Made by a program: the position numbers and the translations under genes
Shown: piece after piece, positions 35,186 through 44,089 of the stretch
Layout: every line of letters starts with the position of its first letter
Numbering within the stretch: position 1 is the stretch's first letter
The notes under the pieces: generated by a model
What the model was told of the DNA's origin: nothing
Database searches by the model: none
The model's input: the letters and a program-made list of their open reading frames with translations, nothing else
Source of the DNA: Sphingobium lactosutens DS20
Lineage (GTDB): Bacteria > Pseudomonadota > Alphaproteobacteria > Sphingomonadales > Sphingomonadaceae
Assembly: GCF_000445105.1 (NCBI RefSeq)
Contig: NZ_ATDP01000110.1
Location: 1-64,000 of the forward strand
Direction: 5' to 3'
Length of the DNA: 64,000 bases

Positions 35186-35968
35186 TCAGCGGCCCTCGGC
35201 GATGTGGCCGGCTTCCGTGAGCCCAGCCTTCAAGGCTGCGGTCATGCCTTCGGCCATGATCGGCGCGGCGATGGCGAGCAGGATCAGGCCCGCCATCATC
35301 GCCATCGGCATGCCGACCGCAAACAGGTTGAGCGAAGGCGCGGCGCGCGACAGCATGCCCATGACGATCTGCACCAGCACCAGCGCAAAGCCGACAGGCA
35401 GCGCGACGGTCACGCCCATGCCCAGCAGCGAACCGCCAAATTCGATGAGCCGCCAGATGGTGTCGTTGGCCAATATGCCGCTGCTGGGCGGAATGGCGAC
35501 ATAGCTTTGCACGACGAAGCTGGCGAGCAGCAGGTGGCCGTCCATGCCCAGCAGCAGGAAAGTGGCTAGGATCGAGAGAAACTGCCCCAGAACCTGCGTC
35601 CCCTGCCCCGAGGACGGATCGACCATGGCGGCGAAGTTGAGACCCATGGCGTTGCCGATCGTTTCCCCCGCGACGAAGGCGGCGGCATAGCCGATCTGCA
35701 CCGCGAACCCCATGGCCAGGCCGGCCAGCACTTCGCCCGCCACCATCAGCACGCCCTGGATGCTGGCGACGCCATCGGCTGGCAGTTGGATGGTGACGCT
35801 GTTGAGCGCGGCGAGGCCGAGCGCGAGCGCCAGGATCAAGCGCAGCTGAAGCGGGACAGCGGGCGCGCCGAAAACGGGCGCGGCGATGAAGGCGGCGCCC
35901 GGCCGGATCATCGCGATCAGCCAGACCCACAGCTGGGTTTCGACGCCCGCAAAGCCCGGCGCGATCAT
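35186..35968 (-). CDS. fliR: Flagellar export gate protein FliR
   Basis: A 260-residue protein with about six hydrophobic segments, starting TQLWVWLIAMIRPGAAFIAAPVFG and containing GETIGNAMGLNFAAMVDPSSG, a strong FliR signature. It forms the export gate with FliP and FliQ. It lies 10 nt after fliQ. Confidence 0.95.
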   Translation of the reverse strand: MIAPGFAGVETQLWVWLIAMIRPGAAFIAAPVFGAPAVPLQLRLILALALGLAALNSVTIQLPADGVASIQGVLMVAGEVLAGLAMGFAVQIGYAAAFVAGETIGNAMGLNFAAMVDPSSGQGTQVLGQFLSILATFLLLGMDGHLLLASFVVQSYVAIPPSSGILANDTIWRLIEFGGSLLGMGVTVALPVGFALVLVQIVMGMLSRAAPSLNLFAVGMPMAMMAGLILLAIAAPIMAEGMTAALKAGLTEAGHIAEGR

Positions 35969-35978
35969 CGCGCCCCCC

Positions 35979-36251
35979 TCATTGCAGCAGGTCCGGGATA
36001 CGCTCGAAGATTTCGCGGGTGAAGTCGGCGATCAACACCATGATCGATCCGCCGAACAGCACCAGCATCGCGCCGACGATGATGAGCTTTGGAATGAAGC
36101 TGAGCGTCTGTTCGTTGATGGATGTCGCCGCCTGGATCATGCCGATGACGAGGCCCGAAATCAGTGCCGGGATGAGGATCGGCGCGGCCGCGAGCGCCGT
36201 GATCCACAGCGCCTGCTGGGCAAGGCCCATGAAGAAATCGGCGTTTTCCAT
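35979..36251 (-). CDS. fliQ: Flagellar export gate protein FliQ
   Basis: A 90-residue protein with two membrane helices; AISGLVIGMIQAATSINEQTLSFIPK is the family signature (here LISGLVIGMIQAATSINEQTLSF). It assembles with FliP and FliR. It is 35 nt downstream of fliP. Confidence 0.95.
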   Translation of the reverse strand: MENADFFMGLAQQALWITALAAAPILIPALISGLVIGMIQAATSINEQTLSFIPKLIIVGAMLVLFGGSIMVLIADFTREIFERIPDLLQ

Positions 36252-36286
36252 CGCCTAACGCTCTTCAACCGTTCGGTGAGTCGCGC

Positions 36287-37063
36287 TCATGTCGCGAACG
36301 ATCCCGCCAGCGACCCCATCGTCAGCGCCCAGCCGTCGACCAGCACGAACAACAGCAATTTGAAAGGCATGGAAATGATGGTGGGCGACAGCATCATCAT
36401 GCCCAGCGCCATCAGCGTCGACGCCACCACCAGGTCGATGATGAGGAAGGGCAGGAAGATCATGAAACCGATCTGGAACGCGGTCTTGAGTTCGCTGGTG
36501 ACGAAGGCGGGCAGCAGGATGGAAAAGGGAATGTCGGCCGGCGTGCGGAAAGCGGGCGCCTGCGCCAGATTGGCAAACAGCTTGAGGTCGCTTTCGCGCG
36601 TCTGCTTGCTCATGAAGCCGTGCAGCACCTTGGCCGACCGGCCGACCGCCTCCTCGATGCTGATCTGCCCCTTGCCATAGGGGTCGAAGGCCTGGGCGTT
36701 GATCGTGTCGATCGCGGGCCGCATCACGAACAGCGACAGGAACAGCGCAAGGCCCACCAGCACCTGGTTGGGCGGCGTCTGTTGCAGGCCCAGCGCCTGG
36801 CGCAGCAGCGACAGGACGATGATGATGCGGGTGAAGCTGGTCATCATGAGCACGAGCGACGGCAGCACCGTCAGCAAGCTCATGAGAATCAGGATTTGCA
36901 GCGATAGCGAGAGCGACCGGCCGTCGCCCGACACCTGCCCCAGCGCGCGGGTCAGCGCGCCGCCATTGTCGACCGGCGGCGCGGCGGGCGCGGCCTGGGC
37001 CAAGGCGGGGACGGCTAGAAAAAAAGAAAAACCACCGTCATCCCCGCGAAAGCGGGGATCCAT
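36287..37063 (-). CDS. fliP: Flagellar export gate protein FliP with REP-derived start
   Basis: 258 residues from ATG 37063. The mature protein is standard: VLMMTSFTRIIIVLSLLRQAL, PPNQVLVGLALFLSLF and PFLIIDLVVASTLMALGMMM are FliP signatures. The N-terminus is odd. MDPRFRGDDGG is encoded by a REP element, and only FSFFLAVPALAQA remains of the expected cleavable signal peptide. A second ATG at 37041 in another frame would give MTVVFLFF and then the signal core if one base were added to the T7 tract (37019-37025). Confidence 0.9.
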   Translation of the reverse strand: MDPRFRGDDGGFSFFLAVPALAQAAPAAPPVDNGGALTRALGQVSGDGRSLSLSLQILILMSLLTVLPSLVLMMTSFTRIIIVLSLLRQALGLQQTPPNQVLVGLALFLSLFVMRPAIDTINAQAFDPYGKGQISIEEAVGRSAKVLHGFMSKQTRESDLKLFANLAQAPAFRTPADIPFSILLPAFVTSELKTAFQIGFMIFLPFLIIDLVVASTLMALGMMMLSPTIISMPFKLLLFVLVDGWALTMGSLAGSFAT

Positions 37064-37126
37064 CTTCCCAGCCCCGGGACGAGGCGAAAGGTCGAGAAAT
37101 GGGTTCCCGCTTTCGCGGGAATGACG
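37036..37126. repeat. REP-type inverted doublet between fliO and fliP
   Basis: Left arm CGTCATCCCCGCGAAAGCGG... and right arm ...CCCGCTTTCGCGGGAATGACG in inverted orientation, the same design as 25925-26014. It occupies the whole fliO-fliP gap and reaches 28 nt into the fliP reading frame. Confidence 0.88.
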
Positions 37127-37135
37127 ACGCTATTG

Positions 37136-37402
37136 TCACCGTCCACGATAGGGGTCGCCTTCCGCGATCTTTTCGATGCGGCCGCGTGTGACCGCGACGA
37201 GGATCTTCTTCCCCTCGAACTCCACCACGGCCAGCTTGCCGAACGTGCCCATGGGCAGCGCCTCCAGCAGCTTGAGCGAGCGATCCCCCTGCCCAGCGCC
37301 GATCATGCCGGGCTGATATTTGCGCCACAGCCACAAGGCGCCGAACGCCATGCCGCCCACCAGCGGCAGCAGGATCAGCAACTTGACGAAATACCAGACC
37401 AT
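37136..37402 (-). CDS. fliO: Flagellar biosynthesis protein FliO
   Basis: An 88-residue protein with one membrane helix (YFVKLLILLPLVGGMAFGALWLW) and a short cytoplasmic domain (LKLLEALPMGTFGKLAVVEFEGKKILVAV), as in FliO. It helps assemble the FliPQR gate. Its stop is 10 nt from the REP doublet, and a CtrA-like half-site lies 20 nt upstream of its start. Confidence 0.88.
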   Translation of the reverse strand: MVWYFVKLLILLPLVGGMAFGALWLWRKYQPGMIGAGQGDRSLKLLEALPMGTFGKLAVVEFEGKKILVAVTRGRIEKIAEGDPYRGR

Positions 37403-37421
37403 ATCGAGCCGCCCGCTATCA

Positions 37422-37429
37422 TGGTTAAC
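37422..37429 (-). promoter_or_regulatory. CtrA-like half-site upstream of fliO
   Basis: Minus-strand TTAACCAT, the half-site described for CtrA in other alphaproteobacteria. It lies in the 87-nt gap between fliN and fliO. Confidence 0.4.
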
Positions 37430-37489
37430 CCCGCTTGTGCGATCCGCAGTTTCGCGCGCAAAGGCAAGGGCAAATTGGCCAGCGTGCGA

Positions 37490-37825
37490 TCAGCCGCGCC
37501 GTTCGATCCCGGCAAGCCGGTTTTCGGTCGCCGCAATATCGACGATGCGGATGCCATAGCGCCCGTTCACCGTCACCACCTCGCCTTTGGCGATCAGCGC
37601 GCCGTTGACCATGATGTCGAGCAGATCGTCGGCCTGGCGGTCCAGTTCGACGATGGAGCCTTCGGCCAGGTCCATGACTTCGGCGAGGCGCAGCGACGTG
37701 GAGCCGACCTCCACCGACATGCGCACCGGAATATCGGCCAGCAGCTTGAACTGCCGGTTATTGGTCATCTTGCTGACCGGGTCTTCGGGCCGCTCCATCC
37801 GGGGGGCTTCGCTCATGTCGCTCAT
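37490..37825 (-). CDS. fliN: Flagellar switch protein FliN
   Basis: A 111-residue SpoA-domain protein: FKLLADIPVRMSVEVGSTSLRLAEVMDLAEGSIVELDRQADD is diagnostic. It forms the lower C-ring. The start overlaps the fliM stop by 4 nt. Confidence 0.94.
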   Translation of the reverse strand: MSDMSEAPRMERPEDPVSKMTNNRQFKLLADIPVRMSVEVGSTSLRLAEVMDLAEGSIVELDRQADDLLDIMVNGALIAKGEVVTVNGRYGIRIVDIAATENRLAGIERRG

Positions 37826-38709
37826 TGGTCGGTTTCCTGTGCAAGCTTTTCGATCTGGAAGGCGGCGCGGCCATCCTGTTCGCCGATCGTGCCATGGGCG
37901 ACGATGCGGTTTCCAACGATCAGCGGCAGCGCGCGGCCGATCGTCACGGGGATCACGTCACCGACCTTGAGGTCCATCAGGTCGGCAAGCGAGAGATTGG
38001 GTCGGGCCAGCACCGTTCGGGCCGGCAGGCGGATGTCGCGCATGCGCCGCGCGATGCGTCCCTGCCAGACCGGATCGGCCTGGTCATCGTCGGCGGGCAC
38101 CTTTGCGCCCGTCAGCGCCTCGACCGCGCGGAGCGCCGACAGGGGGAACAGCAGGTCGATCGGCCATTCCTGCTCGCGCGTCAGCGTGACGACGAAGCGT
38201 TGCAGCACCATCTGGTCGGCCGGCTGCGCGGCCGCGGCATAGCCAACGCCCGTTTCGCGCAGGATGAGCGACGCGTCGAGCGGCAGCACATCGGCCCAGC
38301 TTTCGACCATCCGAGCCATCAACGTTTCGGAAATCCGCGCGATCAGCCGATCTTCGGTCGGCGTGAATTCGCCGCGCACGGGCAGCGGGCGATTGCCGAT
38401 GCCGCCATAGAAGCAATCGACCAGCGTCGAGATCATGCCCGCGTCCAGCCGCAGCAGCATCTGCCCCTTGAGCGGCAGGATGCGATAAAGCGATATGCTG
38501 GTGAAGGCCGGCACTTTCGCGCTCCAGGCGGCGAAGTCCAGCACACAGGCATCCTGCGCCTCCACATTGGGGCGCACGCCGGCAATCGGTTCGATCAGCG
38601 CGCGAATGCGCCGGCCGAGCTTTTCGCCCAGCCGGTCGAGCCCGGACAGCATCACGGGCGCCTGCAATTCCCCGCGCCCGAAGGCGAAGGATTGAACGTC
38701 GGTCGTCAT
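37822..38709 (-). CDS. fliM: Flagellar switch protein FliM lacking the usual N-terminal segment
   Basis: A 295-residue protein. The FliG-binding loop DCFYGGIG and the C-terminal SpoA domain are present. It starts MTTDVQSFAFGRGELQAPV and runs straight into the middle domain. The conserved N-terminal LSQxEIDALL segment, which binds CheY-P in well-studied species, is absent, and the in-frame upstream sequence meets a stop codon seven codons before the ATG. FliM links rotor direction to chemotaxis, so signal input may differ here. Confidence 0.92.
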   Translation of the reverse strand: MTTDVQSFAFGRGELQAPVMLSGLDRLGEKLGRRIRALIEPIAGVRPNVEAQDACVLDFAAWSAKVPAFTSISLYRILPLKGQMLLRLDAGMISTLVDCFYGGIGNRPLPVRGEFTPTEDRLIARISETLMARMVESWADVLPLDASLILRETGVGYAAAAQPADQMVLQRFVVTLTREQEWPIDLLFPLSALRAVEALTGAKVPADDDQADPVWQGRIARRMRDIRLPARTVLARPNLSLADLMDLKVGDVIPVTIGRALPLIVGNRIVAHGTIGEQDGRAAFQIEKLAQETDQ

Positions 38710-38764
38710 CTTGGTCCCCTGCCCGCATCAGGTCAGGGGACATCCCGACCCTCTTCAGGCGGCC

Positions 38765-39385
38765 CTATTGAATAACGAAATTGGTAAAATAAACGTTATC
38801 AACGCCGCCATAGCCGGTTTTCTGCTTCAAAATATCGTTGATGATCGTCTTGATCTTGCCCTGAAGCATCTGCTTGCCCTTGGGGGTGTCCAGCACCTCC
38901 TGCGGCTGCTGGGCCAGCATCATCAGCACCTGGCTGCGGATCGCCATTTCATGCGTCTTGATCGCTTCGACTACGCGCATGTCATAATAGGTCGACACCG
39001 CGACCGAAATCTGGGCGAAGGCGTCGGTATCGCTCATGTTGGAGGTGAAGGGCGCCTGCAATTGGAAATAGGTCGCCTGATAGGCGGCCGGATTGGCCGG
39101 AGCGGGCAGGTCGATACCCTTGCCATGAGGCATGGCGTGGATCGCGCCGGCCTCGCCATGCGGGGCGGCATGAGCCTTGGCGATTTCTTCGGCGCTTTCG
39201 CCCGCCAGCACCAGCACGGGCTTGTTCGGGTCTTCCTTGGGGCCTTCCTCCTTCGCGCCGAAGAAGCCGGCGGCATACAGACCGCCCGCCGCTCCCGCGC
39301 CGCCGACGATGACGCCGACGACCAGCAGCAGGATCATCTTCATGCCCCCGCCCTTTTTCTTCTTCGCCTTGGGTTCATCGCTCAT
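38765..39385 (-). CDS. fliL: Flagellar basal body-associated protein FliL
   Basis: A 206-residue protein with one N-terminal membrane helix (MILLLVVGVIVGGAGAAGGLYAAG), a polar linker with several His/Pro stretches, and the FliL domain (AFTSNMSDTDAFAQISVAVSTYYD). The end IINDILKQKTGYGGVDNVYFTNFVIQ matches the family. It associates with the stator at the basal body. Confidence 0.9.
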   Translation of the reverse strand: MSDEPKAKKKKGGGMKMILLLVVGVIVGGAGAAGGLYAAGFFGAKEEGPKEDPNKPVLVLAGESAEEIAKAHAAPHGEAGAIHAMPHGKGIDLPAPANPAAYQATYFQLQAPFTSNMSDTDAFAQISVAVSTYYDMRVVEAIKTHEMAIRSQVLMMLAQQPQEVLDTPKGKQMLQGKIKTIINDILKQKTGYGGVDNVYFTNFVIQ

Positions 39386-39413
39386 GGTCTAGGTCCCCTG
39401 GGATGGGCGCGGA

Positions 39414-42335
39414 TCACGCATAGCGCGCGCGCACTGTGTCGCGGGCGCTGTTGCCCGCCTCCTCAGAGTCCATAACGACCGACGCGTCGCCATTTTTATG
39501 CAGCTGCGCGATATTTTCGCGACCCTGCCGGCCCTGCATCTGCGACTGGGCTGCCCCTTGCCCCGATCCCTGGCCCGATCCCTGGCCCTGGGCCTGCCAC
39601 TGATTGGCGGATGACGGTTGTTGCTGATCGGATGACGAACCATTATGGTTAGACGTGCCGTCAGCGCGAGCCGGTTCGGTGATATGCGCGGCGCGCTCGA
39701 CCCGCACATCATGGATGCGCGCGCCGGAAAAGGCGGGATCGCGTTTCAGCTGGTCGCTGTCCTGGCGCAGCGCCAGTTCGGCCGCTTCGCTGGCGACGGT
39801 AAGGCTTACCGCCGCGCCGTCCGCGCCCTGGCGGATATCGACCTGAACGGGGCCAAGCTGGTCGGCGTTGATCTGGAACCGGCCCTGCGCGCCATTGGCC
39901 GATAGGCCGGCAATGTCGCGCGCCAGCCCGTCGATCCACTGGCCCGACACGCCCATGTCGACCATCTGCGCGCCGAGGCTGGCGGACAGGTCGATGGCGG
40001 GCGTGGCGATTGGCGCGAGCGGCGCGACCGTCTGGGGCGCGGGGGCGAGCAGCGGAGCCGTCGCAGCGCTGGCCGGCGGGGCTGCCGCCGTCGGTGAAGC
40101 GGCCACAACGGGCGCGGTGTCGTTGGCGGTGGTGCGTTGATTATCGCCACGCGCTTCGACAGGTGGGGCGGCGCGGCCAGTCATCTGATCACGCACCAGC
40201 TGAAGCAAGGACACGGCCTCGGCCCGAACCCGCTGCACCATCGGGCGCGCCGCGTCGGACGGCCTATCCGGCTGCGCTACAACCGGTTCAGCTATGTCAA
40301 TGGCCGGCGGAACGACAGCGGCCTGCGATGCTACGGGCTGAATGGTCGCGCGATTGGCCGGAGCGGCCAATGCGCCGTCGGTTTCTGGCGTCGGCGTCTC
40401 GACACTCGCGCGCCCGCCTGCGGCCTCACGCGGCACGGCGACCGGGCTTGGCGGGATCGCATCGGCTTCGGCGGCAAGCGCGTCGGGCGCGGCTTGCGGC
40501 AAAGGACGGGCGGGTGCGGACTGGTCCACGCTCGGCGTGGAGGCCACAGGCGGCTTTACCACAGCGGCGGGCGCGGTCGGCGCTTCCGTTGAAACAATGG
40601 TCGCGGCGGGCGCGGCCGATGCTGCCGCCGATATGGTGGCTGCGGCGGCGCATGGGGCGGTGACTTGGGCGACCGGGTCAGCATTCGCCAAAGCGAGCGC
40701 GGCGTTCCGATCGACGCTGTTGCCGGGCCTGGCGATCGGCGGCGCCGCAACGGCTATCGGCGGCATCGTTTCCGTGCCCAAATCATCGGCCGGCATGACC
40801 GGGCCGGGCGTGGATGTCGTCGAGGCGAGCGCCACAGGCTCCGTCCGCACCGACCTGCTCGCAACGGCGGGACGGGAGGGATCGGCCGGGGGCATGGCGT
40901 CCGCGACCGGCATTGATGCGCTTGCGGGCATATTTTGGCTATCTTGATCCGGCGTGGCGTCGGACAGCGAAACGGACAACTGAGCCGCTTTTTCAGATTG
41001 CCGGAGAGGCGGAGAGGCTTCGGCCAAATTCGCCCTTGCGACGCCATCGACGGCGGTCTGGGTCGCGGCTAGCTGCGGCTCGACCGGCAGGGACGTCGCT
41101 GGCGGCACGGGAACCGCCTTTTCCTCGACCGGCATTGGCGACGGCGCGACGGGCGCGTGCGTATAGGGTTTGGATACGTCAACCCTCGGGACGACGATAT
41201 CGGCTGACGTAGCCACGGGTGGCGGTGTCAGAGGCGATATGCTTGTATCGCCTTCCGCGTCGACCGGCTTTCCTCCGGCCTGCGCAGCGCGCGGCTGCGC
41301 TGACATAGCGGGTTGCGATGGAGTGCCACGCTCGACGACCGGCGCAGGCGCGGCGCTTATGGGCGTGCTGACTGCGGCAGGAGCCAGAGGCAATGGCGCG
41401 GGAGTCAGGATCGCCATCGCGGGCGTGGGCATCATCATGTCTGGCGCCTGATCCGTCGGCGCCCTCGTGTCGGGAGTGGCCGGTTGCGCTATCGGCTCGT
41501 CGTCGCTTACTTCGGATGGAGCCACCGGCGTTTGCGGGCTTTCGACCGCGCCGCGTCGGGCCGGCCTGGCGACATTTTGATTATCGGGGCCACGCAGGAC
41601 GATGTCGGACGCCGGGGAGGCTACTGGCGTCATCGGCGCCACTTCGGTCGGCGTCGCCAAGGGTGATACCGTTTGTGCCTTGTCCGATGGCGCGCCGACA
41701 ACGGCCGAAGGCGACAAGGCGTCGTCGTTTGGGACGGGCAACTGGTCCGCTGGCTCATTCGCGGGCTTAGCGACCACCGGGCTCGCGATAACCGGGCTTG
41801 CAGTAATGTTCGCAACCGCTGTTGGCGTGGCATCCGGTGTCGGCGCGGCCACCGTTTGAGGCGCTACATTTGGCTGCTTGGAGGGGCTGAGGGTTTCCGT
41901 CGGCCTGTTGGGGGTCGGCAGCACCGCATTCGGCATTTCAACTGCTTCGACCTCGGGCAGCGGGTTCGGTCCGGTAGCCTTGGCGGCAATTTCAGCCGCA
42001 TCCTCGACCTGTGCCTGTGGCGCAGGCGTTGCCTGATCGGTCAGCGCCGTGGCCCCTGCCCTGACCGGCGCGCGATCGGCGGCGACAACGGCATCGGGCA
42101 CCGCAGCCGTCGAGGCGGGCGATGCGGGTGGCGCAACGGCAGCGCCTTCCCCAGCTGCCGGGGCTTTGGCAGGCATCGCCGATTGCGCCGGACCAGTCAC
42201 GGGCGTCACAGACTGAGCAGCGCCTAGAAATTGCGCGAAATCCGCGCCGCCTTCCGCCGGCAGGGCCATGGGCGTGGCGCCGCCGGACACGGCGGTTGGA
42301 AACAGCAGGGCCTTGAGGCTGGTCAACATGGTCAT
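39414..42335 (-). CDS. fliK: Flagellar hook-length control protein FliK, very long
   Basis: A 973-residue protein, about twice the usual size. Residues 1-750 are low-complexity and Ala/Pro/Val/Thr-rich, probably disordered. The C-terminal export-switch domain (ASLGAQMVDMGVSGQWIDGLARDIAGLSANGAQGRFQINADQLGPVQVDI) is intact and followed by a Gln/Ser/Gly-rich tail. FliK is secreted during hook growth and acts as a molecular ruler and FlhB switch trigger. The gene lies between fliJ and fliL. Confidence 0.9.
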   Translation of the reverse strand: MTMLTSLKALLFPTAVSGGATPMALPAEGGADFAQFLGAAQSVTPVTGPAQSAMPAKAPAAGEGAAVAPPASPASTAAVPDAVVAADRAPVRAGATALTDQATPAPQAQVEDAAEIAAKATGPNPLPEVEAVEMPNAVLPTPNRPTETLSPSKQPNVAPQTVAAPTPDATPTAVANITASPVIASPVVAKPANEPADQLPVPNDDALSPSAVVGAPSDKAQTVSPLATPTEVAPMTPVASPASDIVLRGPDNQNVARPARRGAVESPQTPVAPSEVSDDEPIAQPATPDTRAPTDQAPDMMMPTPAMAILTPAPLPLAPAAVSTPISAAPAPVVERGTPSQPAMSAQPRAAQAGGKPVDAEGDTSISPLTPPPVATSADIVVPRVDVSKPYTHAPVAPSPMPVEEKAVPVPPATSLPVEPQLAATQTAVDGVARANLAEASPPLRQSEKAAQLSVSLSDATPDQDSQNMPASASMPVADAMPPADPSRPAVASRSVRTEPVALASTTSTPGPVMPADDLGTETMPPIAVAAPPIARPGNSVDRNAALALANADPVAQVTAPCAAAATISAAASAAPAATIVSTEAPTAPAAVVKPPVASTPSVDQSAPARPLPQAAPDALAAEADAIPPSPVAVPREAAGGRASVETPTPETDGALAAPANRATIQPVASQAAVVPPAIDIAEPVVAQPDRPSDAARPMVQRVRAEAVSLLQLVRDQMTGRAAPPVEARGDNQRTTANDTAPVVAASPTAAAPPASAATAPLLAPAPQTVAPLAPIATPAIDLSASLGAQMVDMGVSGQWIDGLARDIAGLSANGAQGRFQINADQLGPVQVDIRQGADGAAVSLTVASEAAELALRQDSDQLKRDPAFSGARIHDVRVERAAHITEPARADGTSNHNGSSSDQQQPSSANQWQAQGQGSGQGSGQGAAQSQMQGRQGRENIAQLHKNGDASVVMDSEEAGNSARDTVRARYA

Positions 42336-42338
42336 GGC

Positions 42339-42764
42339 TCAACGATCCTCATTGCGCTGCATCCGCCGATAGCGCGGCAAAGCGGCAAGCTTGTTCTCCC
42401 GCCACTCCTCCAGATTCGCGTGGGCGCGGTCCTTGAGGCGGCTGGCGATTTCCTTTTCGCGGTTCGCTGCAAGAGTCATGCCTTCTTTGGCCTCGACATT
42501 GCGGCGGGCGTCATAGAGCGCGCCGTCGAGCTGGCGGCTGGCCTGCTCCAGGCGCGTCGCAAGCTCTTGCATCGCGGCGAAGGACGCGCCATTGGCCATC
42601 CCCTGCGTCTCGAACAATTCGTTGCGCACGGCGCGCAGCCGCTCCAGATTATGGGCGATGCCATTGGCTTCATCGCGGGCGCGCGCGGTTTCGGCGACCG
42701 CCATCGAATGCTGGACCGCGCGCACGCGCAGCACGCGCTGGCGGCGATTGACCAGCCCCTTCAC
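42339..42764 (-). CDS. fliJ: Flagellar export protein FliJ
   Basis: A 141-residue, entirely coiled-coil protein (RRQRVLRVRAVQHSMAVAETARARDEANGIAHNLERLRAV...). It stimulates the FliI ATPase and delivers chaperone-substrate complexes to the gate. The start overlaps the fliI stop by 4 nt and fliK follows after 3 nt. Confidence 0.85.
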   Translation of the reverse strand: MKGLVNRRQRVLRVRAVQHSMAVAETARARDEANGIAHNLERLRAVRNELFETQGMANGASFAAMQELATRLEQASRQLDGALYDARRNVEAKEGMTLAANREKEIASRLKDRAHANLEEWRENKLAALPRYRRMQRNEDR

Positions 42765-44089
42765 GCGCCAAAGCCGGCGATGAGCGCGGCGGCGCTGGTG
42801 TCGAGGTCGATGCGGCTTTTCTGGTCCTGTCGGATAAAATCGAGGATTTCCTGCCGGCGCTTGACCGCTTCGTCGATCACCGGGTCATTGCCGGGGCGAT
42901 AGGCCCCCATCAGGATGAGGTCGCGATTTTCCTCATAGGCGGCCCACAGGCGGCGATAGCCGGCGGCGGCGGCGCGATGCGCGTCGGGCACGACGTCGGC
43001 CATGACGCGCGACAGGGACTTCCCGATGTCGATGGCCGGAAAGATCGCCTGTTCCGACAATTGGCGCGACAGCACGAAATGCCCGTCGACAATGGCGCGG
43101 GCGGCATCGACGATCGGATCGTCGGTATCGTCGCCATCGGCCAGCACGGTGTAGAGCGCAGTGATCGACCCGCCGGTGCGCGCGTCGACGCCGGCGCGCT
43201 CGACAAGGCGGGGAATGAGCGCGAGGGCGGAAGGCGGATAGCCCTTCATCGCCGGCGGCTCGCCCAGCGCCAGCCCGATTTCACGCTGGGCATGGGCGCA
43301 GCGCGTCAGGCTGTCGATCAGCAGCAGCACCTTCTTGCCACGGGCGCGGAAATATTCGGCGATGGCGGTCGCGCGGGCGGCCGCGCGCAGGCGCAGCACC
43401 GGGGGATGATCGGCGGGCACGGCGACCACGATCGACTTGTGCATCGCGTTCTTGAGCTTGGTTTCAAGGAAGTCGCTGACTTCGCGCCCGCGTTCGCCGA
43501 TCAGGCCGGTGACGACGATATCGGCCTCCGCGCCGGCGATCATCTGGCCCATCAGGACCGATTTGCCGACGCCCGACCCAGCGATGATCGCGATGCGCTG
43601 GCCGCGCCCGGCGGTGAGCAGCGCGTTGACCGCGCGCACGCCCAGGTCAAAGGGTTCGGTGACGCGGCCGCGATCAAGGACATTGCCCTTGACCCCGTTG
43701 AGCGGCCAGGTGCCGCCGGCGATGATCGGCCCCTTGCGATCCAGCGGCTGGCCCATGGCGTCGATGACGCGACCGATCAGGCCATCGCCCACCTGCACCA
43801 TGTTCGCCTGGCTATCGGGTTCGACACGGATGCCATTTTCCAGCGGCGCGTCGGCGTCGAGCGGCACCAGCAGGGTGCGGTCGCCGCGAAAGCCGACGAC
43901 TTCGGCGCGGCAGATGGACCCATCGCTCGCCAGCACCCGCGCGCCCGATCCGATCGGGCGGCGAAAGCCGGTGACTTCCAGCATGCCCGCATCATGGCTG
44001 ACCAGCCGGCCGACATGGCGCGGCGCGCGATTCTGCACCTGGAGATGATCGAACAGATGTTCCGCCTGACGCAGCGCCGCCTGGATCAT
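42761..44089 (-). CDS. fliI: Flagellum-specific ATP synthase FliI
   Basis: A 442-residue ATPase with Walker A IAGSGVGKSVLMGQM, Walker B KVLLLIDSLTRCAHAQREIGLALGEPP and the ATPase-family signature PPSALALIPRLVERAG. It powers substrate unloading at the export apparatus. It overlaps fliH and fliJ by 4 nt each. Confidence 0.96.
   Translation of the reverse strand: MIQAALRQAEHLFDHLQVQNRAPRHVGRLVSHDAGMLEVTGFRRPIGSGARVLASDGSICRAEVVGFRGDRTLLVPLDADAPLENGIRVEPDSQANMVQVGDGLIGRVIDAMGQPLDRKGPIIAGGTWPLNGVKGNVLDRGRVTEPFDLGVRAVNALLTAGRGQRIAIIAGSGVGKSVLMGQMIAGAEADIVVTGLIGERGREVSDFLETKLKNAMHKSIVVAVPADHPPVLRLRAAARATAIAEYFRARGKKVLLLIDSLTRCAHAQREIGLALGEPPAMKGYPPSALALIPRLVERAGVDARTGGSITALYTVLADGDDTDDPIVDAARAIVDGHFVLSRQLSEQAIFPAIDIGKSLSRVMADVVPDAHRAAAAGYRRLWAAYEENRDLILMGAYRPGNDPVIDEAVKRRQEILDFIRQDQKSRIDLDTSAAALIAGFGA

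Noticed and set aside
40010..40947. Several plus-strand frames opposite fliK
   Set aside because: The fliK repeat-like Ala/Pro coding yields long open frames in other frames; none has a recognisable domain or start context.
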